NCBI RefSeq assembly: GCF_004331155.1
Contig: NZ_SJNZ01000019.1
Location: 2 to 61,628, forward strand
From: Acinetobacter terrestris
GTDB taxonomy: Bacteria; Pseudomonadota; Gammaproteobacteria; Pseudomonadales; Moraxellaceae
Direction of reading: 5' to 3'
DNA length: 61,627 nt
This document shows positions 1 through 9,242 of the stretch, one piece after another. The translations under genes and the position numbers were made by a program. Under the pieces are notes generated by a model that worked only from the letters and a program-made list of their open reading frames with translations, did no database searches and was not told where the DNA came from. Within the stretch, counting starts at the first letter, position 1; every line of letters begins with the position of its first letter.

Positions 1-231
1 CCTGTTCGTAAATCGATGAAGAATGCCAAACCAAAAACACAGCAAGAAAAAGAGTTATTATCAAGGCGTGGTTTGATTGAAACAGTGAATGATCAGTTGA
101 AGAATTAACATCAGATAGAACACACACGTCATAGATCGATCAATAATTTTATGGTGAATGTTATGGCGGGTGTAGTGGCTTACTGTTTAAATCCCCATAA
201 GCCAACCTTTAAAAATTTGTTAAATGGCTGA
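1..231 (+). pseudogene. IS982-family transposase, C-terminal remnant with in-frame stop
   Basis: Frame 1 reads as the C-terminal end of an IS982-type DDE transposase. It has the typical LLSRRGLIETVNDQLKN segment, then QIEHTRHRSINNFMVN and MAGVVAYCLNPHKP, ending at TGA 229-231. An in-frame TAA at 106-108 interrupts it between NDQLKN and HQIEH, exactly where functional relatives read through. The 5' part lies outside the window. The stretch just after the stop, containing TTCGAACTCAGG, resembles the terminal inverted repeat of IS982 elements. This is read from motif memory, not from a search. The copy is probably inactive. Confidence 0.8.
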
Positions 232-237
232 GGAATC

Positions 238-251
238 CCTTCGAACTCAGG
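238..251. repeat. probable right terminal inverted repeat of the IS982-family element
   Basis: CCTTCGAACTCAGG lies seven bases after the transposase stop. It has the form of IS982-family ends, which commonly finish in a TCGAACTCAGGT-like sequence. The left end is outside the window, so the pair and any target duplication cannot be checked here. Confidence 0.5.
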
Positions 252-285
<34 letters not shown>

Positions 286-467
286 GGCAGAAAAACAATT
301 CATTGCGCATTTTTACCCAAGTTCATTCCAGCAAATATAAAAATCATGGCTTCTGATATTTCTGATGATGAAATCCATATTTTAAATTTGGTATAGGCAA
401 AGCTGGTTTATTTATATTAGGTTATAAGTGGTACAAAAAATGCTTGGATTGTACAGAACATTTATAA

Positions 468-1535
<1,068 letters not shown>

Positions 1536-1549
1536 TATTTAAGCCAATT

Positions 1550-1577
1550 GAAGAAAGTATGTAGCGATACTTTCTTC
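1550..1577 (+). terminator. weak hairpin after asparaginase gene
   Basis: GAAGAAAGTAT and ATACTTTCTTC form an 11-bp stem around a 6-base loop, 15 bases after the asparaginase stop. There is no long T tract behind it, so it may stabilise the 3' end rather than terminate strongly. Confidence 0.5.
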
Positions 1578-1805
1578 ACTCCTGAGGTTAAAAGTCTTCA
1601 TCTGTTGATCTAAAATTTTAAAACAACGACTTCCATTTTTTAAAAAAATTTGCACATTTATTCACCTCATTACAAGAGAATATAAAAACTCAAAAAAATG
1701 ATCATCAAGCTGCAATATTCCGCTGATAATAATCATCTTACAGAACTTTAGTTCAAGGCATAAAAGTCCATTCAGCAGATCAAAAACTGCTATTCGGGAG
1801 TAAGC

Positions 1806-2033
1806 ATGAATACCAGCAATAACTATGTAAAACAGATCAAGAATGCGAAACGTGGTGGTTATACCCCAACCCTTGCCAAAGACATGAATAAACATAAAAT
1901 TCAGAAAGCATTACGTTTAATAGAACAGTGGAGAAAGCTTGCAGATGAACTGAAGCCACAAATGCAAATTGACATGGCTTTAACCTTGGAAGAATGTGCA
2001 CAAGACTTAGCCCAGATCCTGAGGCCAAAATAA
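1806..2033 (+). CDS. small conserved-looking protein of unknown function (75 aa)
   Basis: The protein is a short, basic, soluble polypeptide starting MNTSNNYVKQIKNAKRGGY and rich in charged residues, with likely helices. It has no signal peptide, membrane span or recognisable motif. A good ribosome-binding site (GGGAG) lies about 6 bases before the ATG, and reverse-strand alternatives at this place have poorer composition. It stands alone between the asparaginase gene and tRNA-Thr on the same strand. I do not recognise the family; a DNA- or RNA-binding role would be a guess from its basic charge only. Confidence 0.6.
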   Translation: MNTSNNYVKQIKNAKRGGYTPTLAKDMNKHKIQKALRLIEQWRKLADELKPQMQIDMALTLEECAQDLAQILRPK

Positions 2034-2171
2034 GCATTGTTATCTTTTAAATTCTTTTTGACTTGCCCACCTTTGCGGCGGATCAATTATTTTTATCTTA
2101 AAGCAGGAAAATCAATCGCTCATTTTTTGGCTTGCGTTTTCAGCAAAATTCGCTATTATTCATCCCACGTT

Positions 2172-2247
<76 letters not shown>

Positions 2248-2257
2248 TTTTATACTT

Positions 2258-2287
2258 AGCCTCGCTTTTTAGTGAGGCTTTGTTGTT
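2258..2287 (+). terminator. terminator after tRNA-Thr
   Basis: AGCCTCGCT pairs with AGTGAGGCT (one G-U pair) around TTTTT, followed by a T-rich stretch. It ends the tRNA transcript. Confidence 0.75.
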
Positions 2288-2332
2288 TCTGGGCTTTGGC
2301 TTTGCAAAAAATCTCTGAAATGTCAGTGTTGA

Positions 2333-3160
2333 TTATTTTCTCGCGCTGATTTGCACATACTTGACCCAGCCATCTGCATAAAGCTTGGCACATAATTTTG
2401 CTGTCATGCGAATTTTAAATCCATCCAGGCCTATACTTTGATGTGGCAATGGCTGCAATGTATGAAAATAATTTGCAAAACCCTGCAAAACGCCTTTAGA
2501 TAAATCACGGATTTCAATCTCCGCAAAATCATAGTCCTGCAAAGTTTGCTTCAGAGCCGATGCAGTCATTAAATGATCTAAATTTACATCTGCAACTTTT
2601 AATAACCATTGATACTTTCGTTTTTGCAATGAATTTAAATCCAGCCATTTCTCAGACCAGATTAAATAATGAAAACCCAGTCTGCCCTTTGAATTTAAAA
2701 CAGGGTTTACTGAATCAAGAAATGAATTCAAATTGGAGTGATAAGCGGCGTCGATACACAGCACCACATCAAAGCCAGATTTGAACTGAATCTGTTTTAA
2801 ATTTAAAAAAGAGTGTTGGTGAATCGCAGCAAGCTCAGGAAAATGTTTTTGAATTTGAATCACGCAACTGGATTGCATTTCCACAGCTTCAATGTGTTGA
2901 ACATAATAATGCTGCTGCCAATGGAGCAGACTTGCACCCTGTCCACAGCCCAAATCCAGCAATCTGTCATTTGAAGTTAAATGCACGGCTTGCGCCAACT
3001 GATCTGCCAATTGACGACAAGCATCGGGATAGGATGACGTTGCATCATCCCAATAACCCAGATTAGTCCAAGCGAGTTCAGCATCATCCCCTAACTGTTT
3101 TGCGTTAATCGCATACTTATGTTGTGAAAATTGCTGTTGAATCGCTTGAAGCCATTTCAT
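2333..3160 (-). CDS. class I SAM-dependent methyltransferase
   Basis: A 275-aa Rossmann-fold methyltransferase. Motif I is LLDLGCGQGAS (residues 67-77), followed by an acidic motif II region (EAVEM) and a motif III-like block ending in GRLGFHYLIWSE. The substrate is unknown. Its start lies 3 bases after the stop of the upstream FAD oxidoreductase gene, so the two are almost certainly co-transcribed and may act on the same molecule. Pairs of an amine-oxidase-like flavoprotein and a methyltransferase are known near cyclopropane fatty acid synthase-type genes, but this protein is shorter than a typical Cfa. A lipid-modifying role is therefore only a possibility. Confidence 0.8.
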   Translation of the reverse strand: MKWLQAIQQQFSQHKYAINAKQLGDDAELAWTNLGYWDDATSSYPDACRQLADQLAQAVHLTSNDRLLDLGCGQGASLLHWQQHYYVQHIEAVEMQSSCVIQIQKHFPELAAIHQHSFLNLKQIQFKSGFDVVLCIDAAYHSNLNSFLDSVNPVLNSKGRLGFHYLIWSEKWLDLNSLQKRKYQWLLKVADVNLDHLMTASALKQTLQDYDFAEIEIRDLSKGVLQGFANYFHTLQPLPHQSIGLDGFKIRMTAKLCAKLYADGWVKYVQISARK

Positions 3161-3163
3161 GGA

Positions 3164-4462
3164 TTAGTAGCCGAGTTGTGGGGCAACCTCAACTTTAGGT
3201 TTTAATCCCACAAACGGCAATGGTGCACCCAAAATTTCTGCAATATGCATCGCTGAAGTTACTGCAGATTCGAGTACCGGCAAGCCATCGCAAGACCATG
3301 AACCACAGTAGAACACTTTACGGTTGAGGTCTTTATGACGCTGCTGTAATTCTTTATTTAGAGCCACGGTTTGAGAGTTCACCACCGCACGGGTTAAGGT
3401 AACGCTGGAAATGATTTTTTTAGGATCAATTTCAGTCACTGGTTGCCAGGTTTGGAATACGGGTGTCTTGCCGACCAGACTTGGCTCGACTGAATTCAGC
3501 CATACGGTGAACTGTTGGCGGGTAAACTTACGATCCATCATATAACTGAGCACCGCCCAGTCTTTACGCTTGGGTGGCATCACGGTTTGATCAGTGTGAA
3601 TCACCAATTGACCCTGTTCAAATCTGAATTGCTTTAACAGTGCAATATCATCTGCGAACTGTTCATTATCTAAAAAGGTTTCAATTTTATTGGTCGGTGT
3701 TGCCACAATGACACGGTCAAAAACGCGCTGCTCACCTAGTGCATTTTCAACCAGAACTCCATTTTCCTGTTCTTTGACTTGGGTAATGGCAGTGCCATTA
3801 TGAATTTCAATGTCTTTAATTAGCTTGTCGACCAATGCTGGCGTGCCACCTTGAAGACGCAGTAAAGCATCGCCATCGGTCAATTGACGCAAGAATGTCA
3901 ATAAAGGTTTTGCAGGCCAGTCGCCAATGGTTTTTGGGTTACAGGTACAAATGGTATACAGCACCGGCATCACCGCGCCATGCCAGAATACTTCTTCGAT
4001 ATCATTATTATTAATAAATTCAGCCAGGCTAATCTCTTGGTTCTTTGACTTAAAGAATCGAGCAATGGCCGCTTTCAGTTGCAGCATGCCTTTGACCAGA
4101 CGCCAGCCGTATTGTTGCAGCCCTTTACGGTTATTGATAATCGGGAAATTCCCAATACGGCTACGGGTGGTGGTTAGCCAGGTTTCAGTGCGATCCTCAA
4201 ACAGCCAGCTGCATGCCATATAGGTACGCACGGGGAAAGTGGGTATATCCAGATAGGTCGCCAAACTGAGGGTGTTTTTCCACAAATGCGGATTCATGAC
4301 ACGCAAGGGTGCATCAATTAAGCCGCCTTCAAATTCAATGCTATGGCTGTCCATACCACGTCCAGGCAATGCTTCAAAAATAGTTATGCTATGCCCTGCA
4401 TCTTTAAGAATTCTGGCGGTAGCTAGCCCAGCCATGCCACTACCAATAACTGCAATATCCAA
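3164..4462 (-). CDS. NAD(P)/FAD-dependent oxidoreductase (amine oxidase/desaturase-like)
   Basis: The N-terminus has the dinucleotide-binding fingerprint IGSGMAGLATA (residues 6-16) with an acidic residue at the end of beta-2 (IFEA). The arrangement resembles flavin-containing amine oxidases and phytoene-desaturase-like proteins. The C-terminal part (RKVFYCGSWSCDGLPVLESAVTSA) is the usual second FAD contact of this superfamily. The reading frame begins with TTG at 4460-4462. No ATG or GTG lies between it and an upstream in-frame stop, so TTG is the best start, although ATA or ATT just upstream cannot be excluded. First gene of a two-gene unit with the methyltransferase. Substrate unknown. Confidence 0.85.
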   Translation of the reverse strand: MDIAVIGSGMAGLATARILKDAGHSITIFEALPGRGMDSHSIEFEGGLIDAPLRVMNPHLWKNTLSLATYLDIPTFPVRTYMACSWLFEDRTETWLTTTRSRIGNFPIINNRKGLQQYGWRLVKGMLQLKAAIARFFKSKNQEISLAEFINNNDIEEVFWHGAVMPVLYTICTCNPKTIGDWPAKPLLTFLRQLTDGDALLRLQGGTPALVDKLIKDIEIHNGTAITQVKEQENGVLVENALGEQRVFDRVIVATPTNKIETFLDNEQFADDIALLKQFRFEQGQLVIHTDQTVMPPKRKDWAVLSYMMDRKFTRQQFTVWLNSVEPSLVGKTPVFQTWQPVTEIDPKKIISSVTLTRAVVNSQTVALNKELQQRHKDLNRKVFYCGSWSCDGLPVLESAVTSAMHIAEILGAPLPFVGLKPKVEVAPQLGY

Positions 4463-4714
4463 AATTATTATCCGTCAGTTACACATAAGATTCTTGAAAT
4501 TATGAACCAAGCGAGATTAAAAGGTGGTATTAAAATATTCCAGAATATATTTTTTTAACAAAAGTCATCATGACAGGTATTAGAAAGATTTTTTACGTTC
4601 ATTCACAGCTTAAAAAATTCAAATAAATGTGTGAAATTATTATAATTTTTCAAAATAAATATAAAAAAACCTTTAAAAAAAGACAGATATATTAACCAAT
4701 ATTATAACGATCGG
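4463..4714. other. AT-rich intergenic region upstream of the FAD oxidoreductase
   Basis: No coding potential was seen on either strand. It presumably carries the promoter of the leftward FAD oxidoreductase/methyltransferase pair. The rest of this gap is covered by the candidate small RNA and the terminator. Confidence 0.6.
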
Positions 4715-4743
4715 TTTACAAAATCATAAATTTTCGTTATGAT
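4715..4743 (+). promoter_or_regulatory. sigma-70-like promoter for a candidate small RNA
   Basis: TTTACA (4715-4720), a 17-base spacer and TATGAT (4738-4743) match the consensus at 5/6 and 5/6 positions. No coding region follows on this strand before a terminator. Confidence 0.5.
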
Positions 4744-4749
4744 ACATCA

Positions 4750-4862
4750 CATAATAATTTGACTTTCAGATTCACTTTTAACCCCCATAACTATGCAAAT
4801 GCTGTAAAAACAACAAAATTCATTTCGCAAAAAGCCCCTAAACATTTAGGGGCTTCTTTATT
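4750..4862 (+). ncRNA. candidate intergenic small RNA (about 113 nt)
   Basis: A promoter-like pair with ideal 17-base spacing is followed about 110 bases later by a strong terminator hairpin with a T-rich tail, and no plausible ORF lies between. Transcript ends are estimated. The terminator also serves the convergent pirin gene, which weakens the case because the hairpin would be present anyway. Target and function unknown. Confidence 0.35.
4832..4862. terminator. bidirectional terminator between small RNA candidate and pirin gene
   Basis: AAGCCCCTAA pairs with TTAGGGGCTT around ACAT, with T-rich DNA on the plus side and A-rich DNA on the other. It can stop transcripts from both directions. 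Confidence 0.85.
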
Positions 4863-4889
4863 TTCTAGATAATCAACCCATGGCTAAAA

Positions 4890-5777
4890 TTAACTGGCCA
4901 CTGGGATCTCCCCAAATTTGCCACTATTAAAGTCATTAAAGGCTTGAACGATTTCATCCTTGGTATTCATCACAAAGGGACCATAGCCCTGAATTGGCTC
5001 ATTCAAAGGTTGGCCAGTAAGCACTAGAAATTTGCTGTCTTTAAGCGCCTGCAGTTGAATATCGGCTTCACCGTCCTGAGCAAACATGACAATGGAACTG
5101 TCTTGAACATGCTGCGTTCCATTCAGCTGCATTTCACCAGAGAGCACCACAACCAGTACATTGTGATCGACAGGCACATGAATGTGATGCACATGTTCTG
5201 CTTTCAACTCACCATCCCAAACGTTCACAGGACTATAAGTAGAAGCAGGACCGCTATGCTCTGCATCATCCGCTATATAGCGACCGGCAATCATACGGAG
5301 ATGCCCCGCACCCTGTTCAAGTTCAATCACGGGAATATCTTGTGCTTCAATGGCCTGGTACTTAGGTGCGGTCATTTTGTCTGCTGCAGGCAAGTTGACC
5401 CAAAGCTGCACCATTTCAAACAGGCCACCCTTGTTGGCAAATTCTTCAGAATGAAATTCCTCATGCACCAAACCTGCACCCGCCGTCATCCATTGCACAT
5501 CGCCAGTTTTAATCTGGCCGCCGCCTCCGGCTGAATCTTTGTGAGTCACCCCACCTTGATAAGCCAGCGTCACCGTTTCAAAACCCCGATGCGGATGTGA
5601 ACCGACCCCATGCTGCTGCGTGGTCGGACTAAAATGGTAGGGTGCTGCGTAATCCAAGAGCAAAAATGGGCTAATTGCCTGACCTAAACGATCGTAGGAA
5701 AATAGGTTTTTAACCGGAAAGCCATCTCCGACCCAATGCATGTTCTGGTTACGGTAAACGCCAATAATTTTTTTCAT
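4890..5777 (-). CDS. pirin family protein
   Basis: A 295-aa bicupin of the pirin/YhhW family. Metal ligands are visible in the N-terminal cupin: H61 and H63 in HPHRGFET, then H105 and E107 in the block LVHEEFH, matching the His-His-His-Glu set of pirins. Bacterial members often show quercetinase activity or act as redox-sensitive regulators; the substrate here is unknown. It is divergent from the YcaC-type hydrolase across a 288-bp AT-rich gap, and a LysR gene follows that hydrolase. This layout suggests that the LysR protein acts on the shared intergenic region, which is inferred and not seen. Confidence 0.9.
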   Translation of the reverse strand: MKKIIGVYRNQNMHWVGDGFPVKNLFSYDRLGQAISPFLLLDYAAPYHFSPTTQQHGVGSHPHRGFETVTLAYQGGVTHKDSAGGGGQIKTGDVQWMTAGAGLVHEEFHSEEFANKGGLFEMVQLWVNLPAADKMTAPKYQAIEAQDIPVIELEQGAGHLRMIAGRYIADDAEHSGPASTYSPVNVWDGELKAEHVHHIHVPVDHNVLVVVLSGEMQLNGTQHVQDSSIVMFAQDGEADIQLQALKDSKFLVLTGQPLNEPIQGYGPFVMNTKDEIVQAFNDFNSGKFGEIPVAS

Positions 5778-6065
5778 TTCAAACTCCTATCTCTAGGAAA
5801 CAATATGCGTACATATTAGTCTTTTTAAATATCTCAACATAGCTAAATACCAATACACACAATCTCATTTTTAGGACAAAAATGGGCTTTGCATTTTTAT
5901 AAAGATTCATTCTTAGCTTAATCCAGCCAAATTATCCTATAAATAATATGATGAATCTCAAATAATCGGGTTTATCCCTAATCATTATCTCATTAATATC
6001 AATTCAACCCAGAACATCTAAACAGAGTTCTACTTCTCCACAACACAATTCATGAGGCAAAAAAA

Positions 6066-6692
6066 ATGGGCAAACCCTACGTTCGTTTAGACAAAGATAA
6101 TGCAGCAGTTTTATTGGTCGACCATCAAACAGGATTACTTTCACTGGTGCGTGATATCGATCCGGATAAATTCAAAAACAATGTTTTAGCACTTGCTGCA
6201 GCAGCTCAATATTTCAATCTTCCGACCATTTTAACCACCAGTTTTGAAAGCGGCCCAAATGGACCTTTGGTTCCCGAGCTGAAAGAAATGTTCCCCGATG
6301 CACCTTATATTGCCCGTCCGGGTCAAATTAATGCCTGGGACAACGAAGAATTCCTAAAAGCGGTCAAGGCCACAGGTAAAAAACAACTGATTATTGCCGG
6401 TGTTGTGACCGAAGTCTGTGTGGCATTTCCTGCACTTTCCGCACTTGAAGAAGACTTTGATGTGTTTGTGATTACCGATGCTTCAGGCACATTTAACCCT
6501 TTAACCCGCGATTCGTCATGGGATCGTATGTCCAATGCCGGCGCACAATTGATGACCTGGTTTGGCGCAGCCTGTGAGTTGCACCGCGACTGGCGTAACG
6601 ACGTTGAAGGTTTGGGTGCATTGTTCTCAAATCACATTCCTGATTATCGCAACCTGATTAACAGCTATAACCAGCACAGCGCTCAAAAATAA
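6066..6692 (+). CDS. ycaC: isochorismatase-family cysteine hydrolase, YcaC type
   Basis: A 208-aa cysteine hydrolase strongly resembling E. coli YcaC along its length, including NINAW-like GQINAWDNEEF, GVVTEVCVAFPALSA and the C-terminal HIPDYRNL. The active-site set is visible as D19 (LLVDHQTG), R84 (ARPGQ) and C118 (TEVCVA). The natural substrate of YcaC proteins is not established. The ATG is preceded by GAGGCAAAAAA. It lies on the same strand as the LysR gene 120 bases downstream and is divergent from the pirin gene. Confidence 0.93.
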   Translation: MGKPYVRLDKDNAAVLLVDHQTGLLSLVRDIDPDKFKNNVLALAAAAQYFNLPTILTTSFESGPNGPLVPELKEMFPDAPYIARPGQINAWDNEEFLKAVKATGKKQLIIAGVVTEVCVAFPALSALEEDFDVFVITDASGTFNPLTRDSSWDRMSNAGAQLMTWFGAACELHRDWRNDVEGLGALFSNHIPDYRNLINSYNQHSAQK

Positions 6693-6812
6693 CAATAGTC
6701 TTTTAAAATAAGCGGTCTTCGGATCGCTTTTTTGCAGTTCTTAATGTCCGTTATTTGGTTGATTTTCAGCTACAATAATCACTATTCCCTGGTTCTGTTT
6801 TGAGCATGATGT

Positions 6813-7736
6813 ATGCATTCATTTGATGATTATTATTACTTTTTCCTGGTGGTAAAACACGGCGGATTTAGTGCAGCAAGTGAAGCCAGCAATATCACCA
6901 AATCAAAACTCAGCAGGCGCATTTTAGACTTGGAAAGTCAGTTTAATGTCAGCCTGATTCAACGCTCCACCCGTCATTTTAAGGTGACGGCACTGGGGCA
7001 GGAATTTTATGAGGAATGTTGCAAAGTCATCGCCCAGGTGGAATGTGCCAATAATGTCTTACTGAAACAAAAAAGTGAGCCTCAGGGGTTAATCAAAATC
7101 AGCTGCCCTTCAGTGATGATGCGTTTTCAAATTCGCACTTTACTGAATCAGTTTTTAAAAGATTATCCCAAAGTACAGATTGAACTCGAACTGACCAGCC
7201 GCCGTGTGGATCTGATTCATGATGATATGGATTTAGCCATCCGCACCAATTTTCAAGCCAATGAAGATTCCAGCTTAATTGTCCGTGACGTGATTAAAAC
7301 CATGCATTGTTTGGTGGCAAGTCCAGAATTGCTACAAGGACGAGAGATCCAGCATTTTACCGAATTACATGAATTTCCAAGTGTGGTTCTGGGCATTCAA
7401 AAATCACAATATTATTGGCATTTAAAAAATCGTGAACATGATGAAATGATTGATATTCCGCTGCAACCGCGGATTAAAAGTAATGATCTAGCCGGAGTCT
7501 ACTATGCCGTCCGCGATGGTTTAGGCATTGCCGATTTGCCTTATATAACCGTTGAAGAAGACATTAAACAAGGCCAACTGATTCATGTCTTACCGGAATG
7601 GTGCTCAAATTTAGGCACTGTGCAGCTGGTCTATGCTTCGCGTAAAGGGCAACGTCTGGTGATGGAAAAACTGATTGATTATCTGGTCGAAGGTTTAAGA
7701 GATTTAGCCAAAGATCATTTAGGTTATGCGCTTTAA
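6813..7736 (+). CDS. LysR-family transcriptional regulator
   Basis: A 307-aa LysR-type regulator. The N-terminal winged helix-turn-helix (about residues 1-60) contains GGFSAASEASNITKSKLSRR, and the substrate-binding domain starts around residue 92 (GLIKISCPS). It looks like the AaeR/DmlR branch. It is downstream of the YcaC-type hydrolase, and its probable targets are that gene and/or the divergent pirin gene. The inducer is unknown. Confidence 0.9.
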   Translation: MHSFDDYYYFFLVVKHGGFSAASEASNITKSKLSRRILDLESQFNVSLIQRSTRHFKVTALGQEFYEECCKVIAQVECANNVLLKQKSEPQGLIKISCPSVMMRFQIRTLLNQFLKDYPKVQIELELTSRRVDLIHDDMDLAIRTNFQANEDSSLIVRDVIKTMHCLVASPELLQGREIQHFTELHEFPSVVLGIQKSQYYWHLKNREHDEMIDIPLQPRIKSNDLAGVYYAVRDGLGIADLPYITVEEDIKQGQLIHVLPEWCSNLGTVQLVYASRKGQRLVMEKLIDYLVEGLRDLAKDHLGYAL

Positions 7737-7753
7737 ATTAACAAATGACGCAT

Positions 7754-7785
7754 AAAAAATCCAGGCACACAGTCCTGGATTTTTT
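7754..7785. terminator. bidirectional terminator between lysR and ahpC
   Basis: AAAAAATCCAGG pairs with CCTGGATTTTTT around an 8-base loop, with T tracts in both directions between two convergent genes. Confidence 0.9.
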
Positions 7786-7807
7786 AGGAGATGATCTCAA
7801 TTTGAGA

Positions 7808-8371
7808 TTAGATTTTACCAATCAAGTCGATTGAAGGCGCCAGTGTGGCGTCACCTTCTTTCCATTTTGCCGGGCAAACTTCACCTGGGTGTGCATGAAC
7901 ATATTGCGCCGCTTTTACTTTACGAAGAAGTTCTTGCGCGTCACGACCGATACCACCTGCATTGATTTCGATAATCTGGATTTTACCTTCAGGGTCAATC
8001 ACAAAAGTACCGCGGTCTGCCAAGCCTTCAGCTTCAATGAGAACTTCGAAGTTTTTCGCCAAAGTCCAGGTTGGATCGCCAATCATTGCATACTGGATTT
8101 TTTTGATTTCGTCCGAGCTGTCATGCCAAGCTTTATGGGTAAAGTGGGTGTCAGTCGATACTGAATAAATCTCAACGCCCATTTTTTGGAATTCAGCATA
8201 GTTATCGGCCAAATCACCCAGTTCTGTTGGACAAACAAATGTGAAGTCTGCAGGATAGAAGAACACCACTGACCATTTTCCGATCATGTCTTTTTCAGAC
8301 ACTGCAACGAATTCACCATTTTTATAAGCGGTTGCGTTGAATGGTTTTACTTCAGTATTAATTAAACTCAT
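7808..8371 (-). CDS. ahpC: alkyl hydroperoxide reductase, peroxiredoxin subunit C
   Basis: A typical 2-Cys peroxiredoxin of 187 aa that reduces hydrogen peroxide, alkyl hydroperoxides and peroxynitrite in the cytoplasm. The peroxidatic cysteine is C47 in DFTFVCPTE and the resolving cysteine is C166 in [10 protein letters not shown], matching C46/C165 of the E. coli protein. No ahpF reductase gene adjoins it, so the electron donor must be encoded elsewhere. It is monocistronic, with its own upstream region at 8372-8530 and a terminator behind it. OxyR control is common for this family but no operator was identified. Confidence 0.97.
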   Translation of the reverse strand: MSLINTEVKPFNATAYKNGEFVAVSEKDMIGKWSVVFFYPADFTFVCPTELGDLADNYAEFQKMGVEIYSVSTDTHFTHKAWHDSSDEIKKIQYAMIGDPTWTLAKNFEVLIEAEGLADRGTFVIDPEGKIQIIEINAGGIGRDAQELLRKVKAAQYVHAHPGEVCPAKWKEGDATLAPSIDLIGKI

Positions 8372-8530
8372 GAGATATTCCTCTAGCTCGTTTCTGGGAT
8401 TGCTTATCTTGTGAAGCTAGAATACGAAAGTTTCTCGAATAGGTAAAACCGTACTTTTTTATAAAAATTATCGAAAAAATAGATCAAATATTTCTATCAG
8501 TTTTCTAAAAATGATTGTTTTGGGCAATAA

Positions 8531-8558
8531 AAAACCCTTTGCGGTTACAAAGGGTTTT
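8531..8558 (-). terminator. terminator after ssb
   Basis: AAAACCCTTTG pairs with CAAAGGGTTTT around a 6-base loop. The minus strand continues into a T tract. Confidence 0.85.
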
Positions 8559-8585
8559 GGATGACGAGTTACCGTTTTAATCTAA

Positions 8586-9191
8586 TTAAAACGGTAGGTC
8601 ATCATCTAAATCGGCAGGTGCAGCGACAGGCGCAGCAGGTGCAGATTGCGGTGCTTTTGGCTGGAAAGCAGACGGATTATTGTTTGTATAACCACCTTGC
8701 TGGTTGTTATTAAAACCACCACCTTGATTATTGCCATAACCGCCTTGGTTATTGCTATTGTTATTATTGTTGTTATAACCACCGCCTTGGTTGTTGTTGA
8801 AACGTGGTTGGTTATAACCCGCGTTGTCACCACCTGCAGCTTGTTCACCTTGCTGACGGTTGCTATCTAGCATTTGCATCTGTTCACCACGAATTTCTGT
8901 GGTGTAGCGTTCTTGACCGCTTTGGTCTGTCCACTGACGCGTACGCAATGAACCTTCGATATAAACTTTAGAACCCTTACGCAGATATTGCTGTGCAATT
9001 TCACCTAAGCGGTTATGCAACACAATACGATGCCATTCAGTTTGTTCTTTACGTTCACCAGTGGTTTTATCAGTCCACGAATCACTGGTTGCAATTGAAA
9101 ACTGAGTAAGAGAACCACCATTCGGGAAAGTTTTGGTTTCAGGATCTTTACCTAAAGTTCCGACTAAAATTACTTTATTAACACCACGCAT
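8586..9191 (-). CDS. ssb: single-stranded DNA-binding protein
   Basis: A 201-aa SSB. The OB fold occupies about residues 1-110, starting [18 protein letters not shown]. The C-terminal acidic tip DLDDDLPF recruits partner repair and replication proteins. Between them lies a disordered linker very rich in Gly, Asn and Gln (about residues 125-180) with runs such as [12 protein letters not shown]. It lies 51 bases downstream of yajR on the same strand and could be read from it or from its own promoter. uvrA, often next to ssb in enterobacteria, is about 4.7 kb away here. Confidence 0.97.
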   Translation of the reverse strand: MRGVNKVILVGTLGKDPETKTFPNGGSLTQFSIATSDSWTDKTTGERKEQTEWHRIVLHNRLGEIAQQYLRKGSKVYIEGSLRTRQWTDQSGQERYTTEIRGEQMQMLDSNRQQGEQAAGGDNAGYNQPRFNNNQGGGYNNNNNNSNNQGGYGNNQGGGFNNNQQGGYTNNNPSAFQPKAPQSAPAAPVAAPADLDDDLPF

Positions 9192-9242
9192 CAGACGTAC
9201 ACTTCCTATCTATTTCTATATTTTACTTTATAAGAGTTATGC

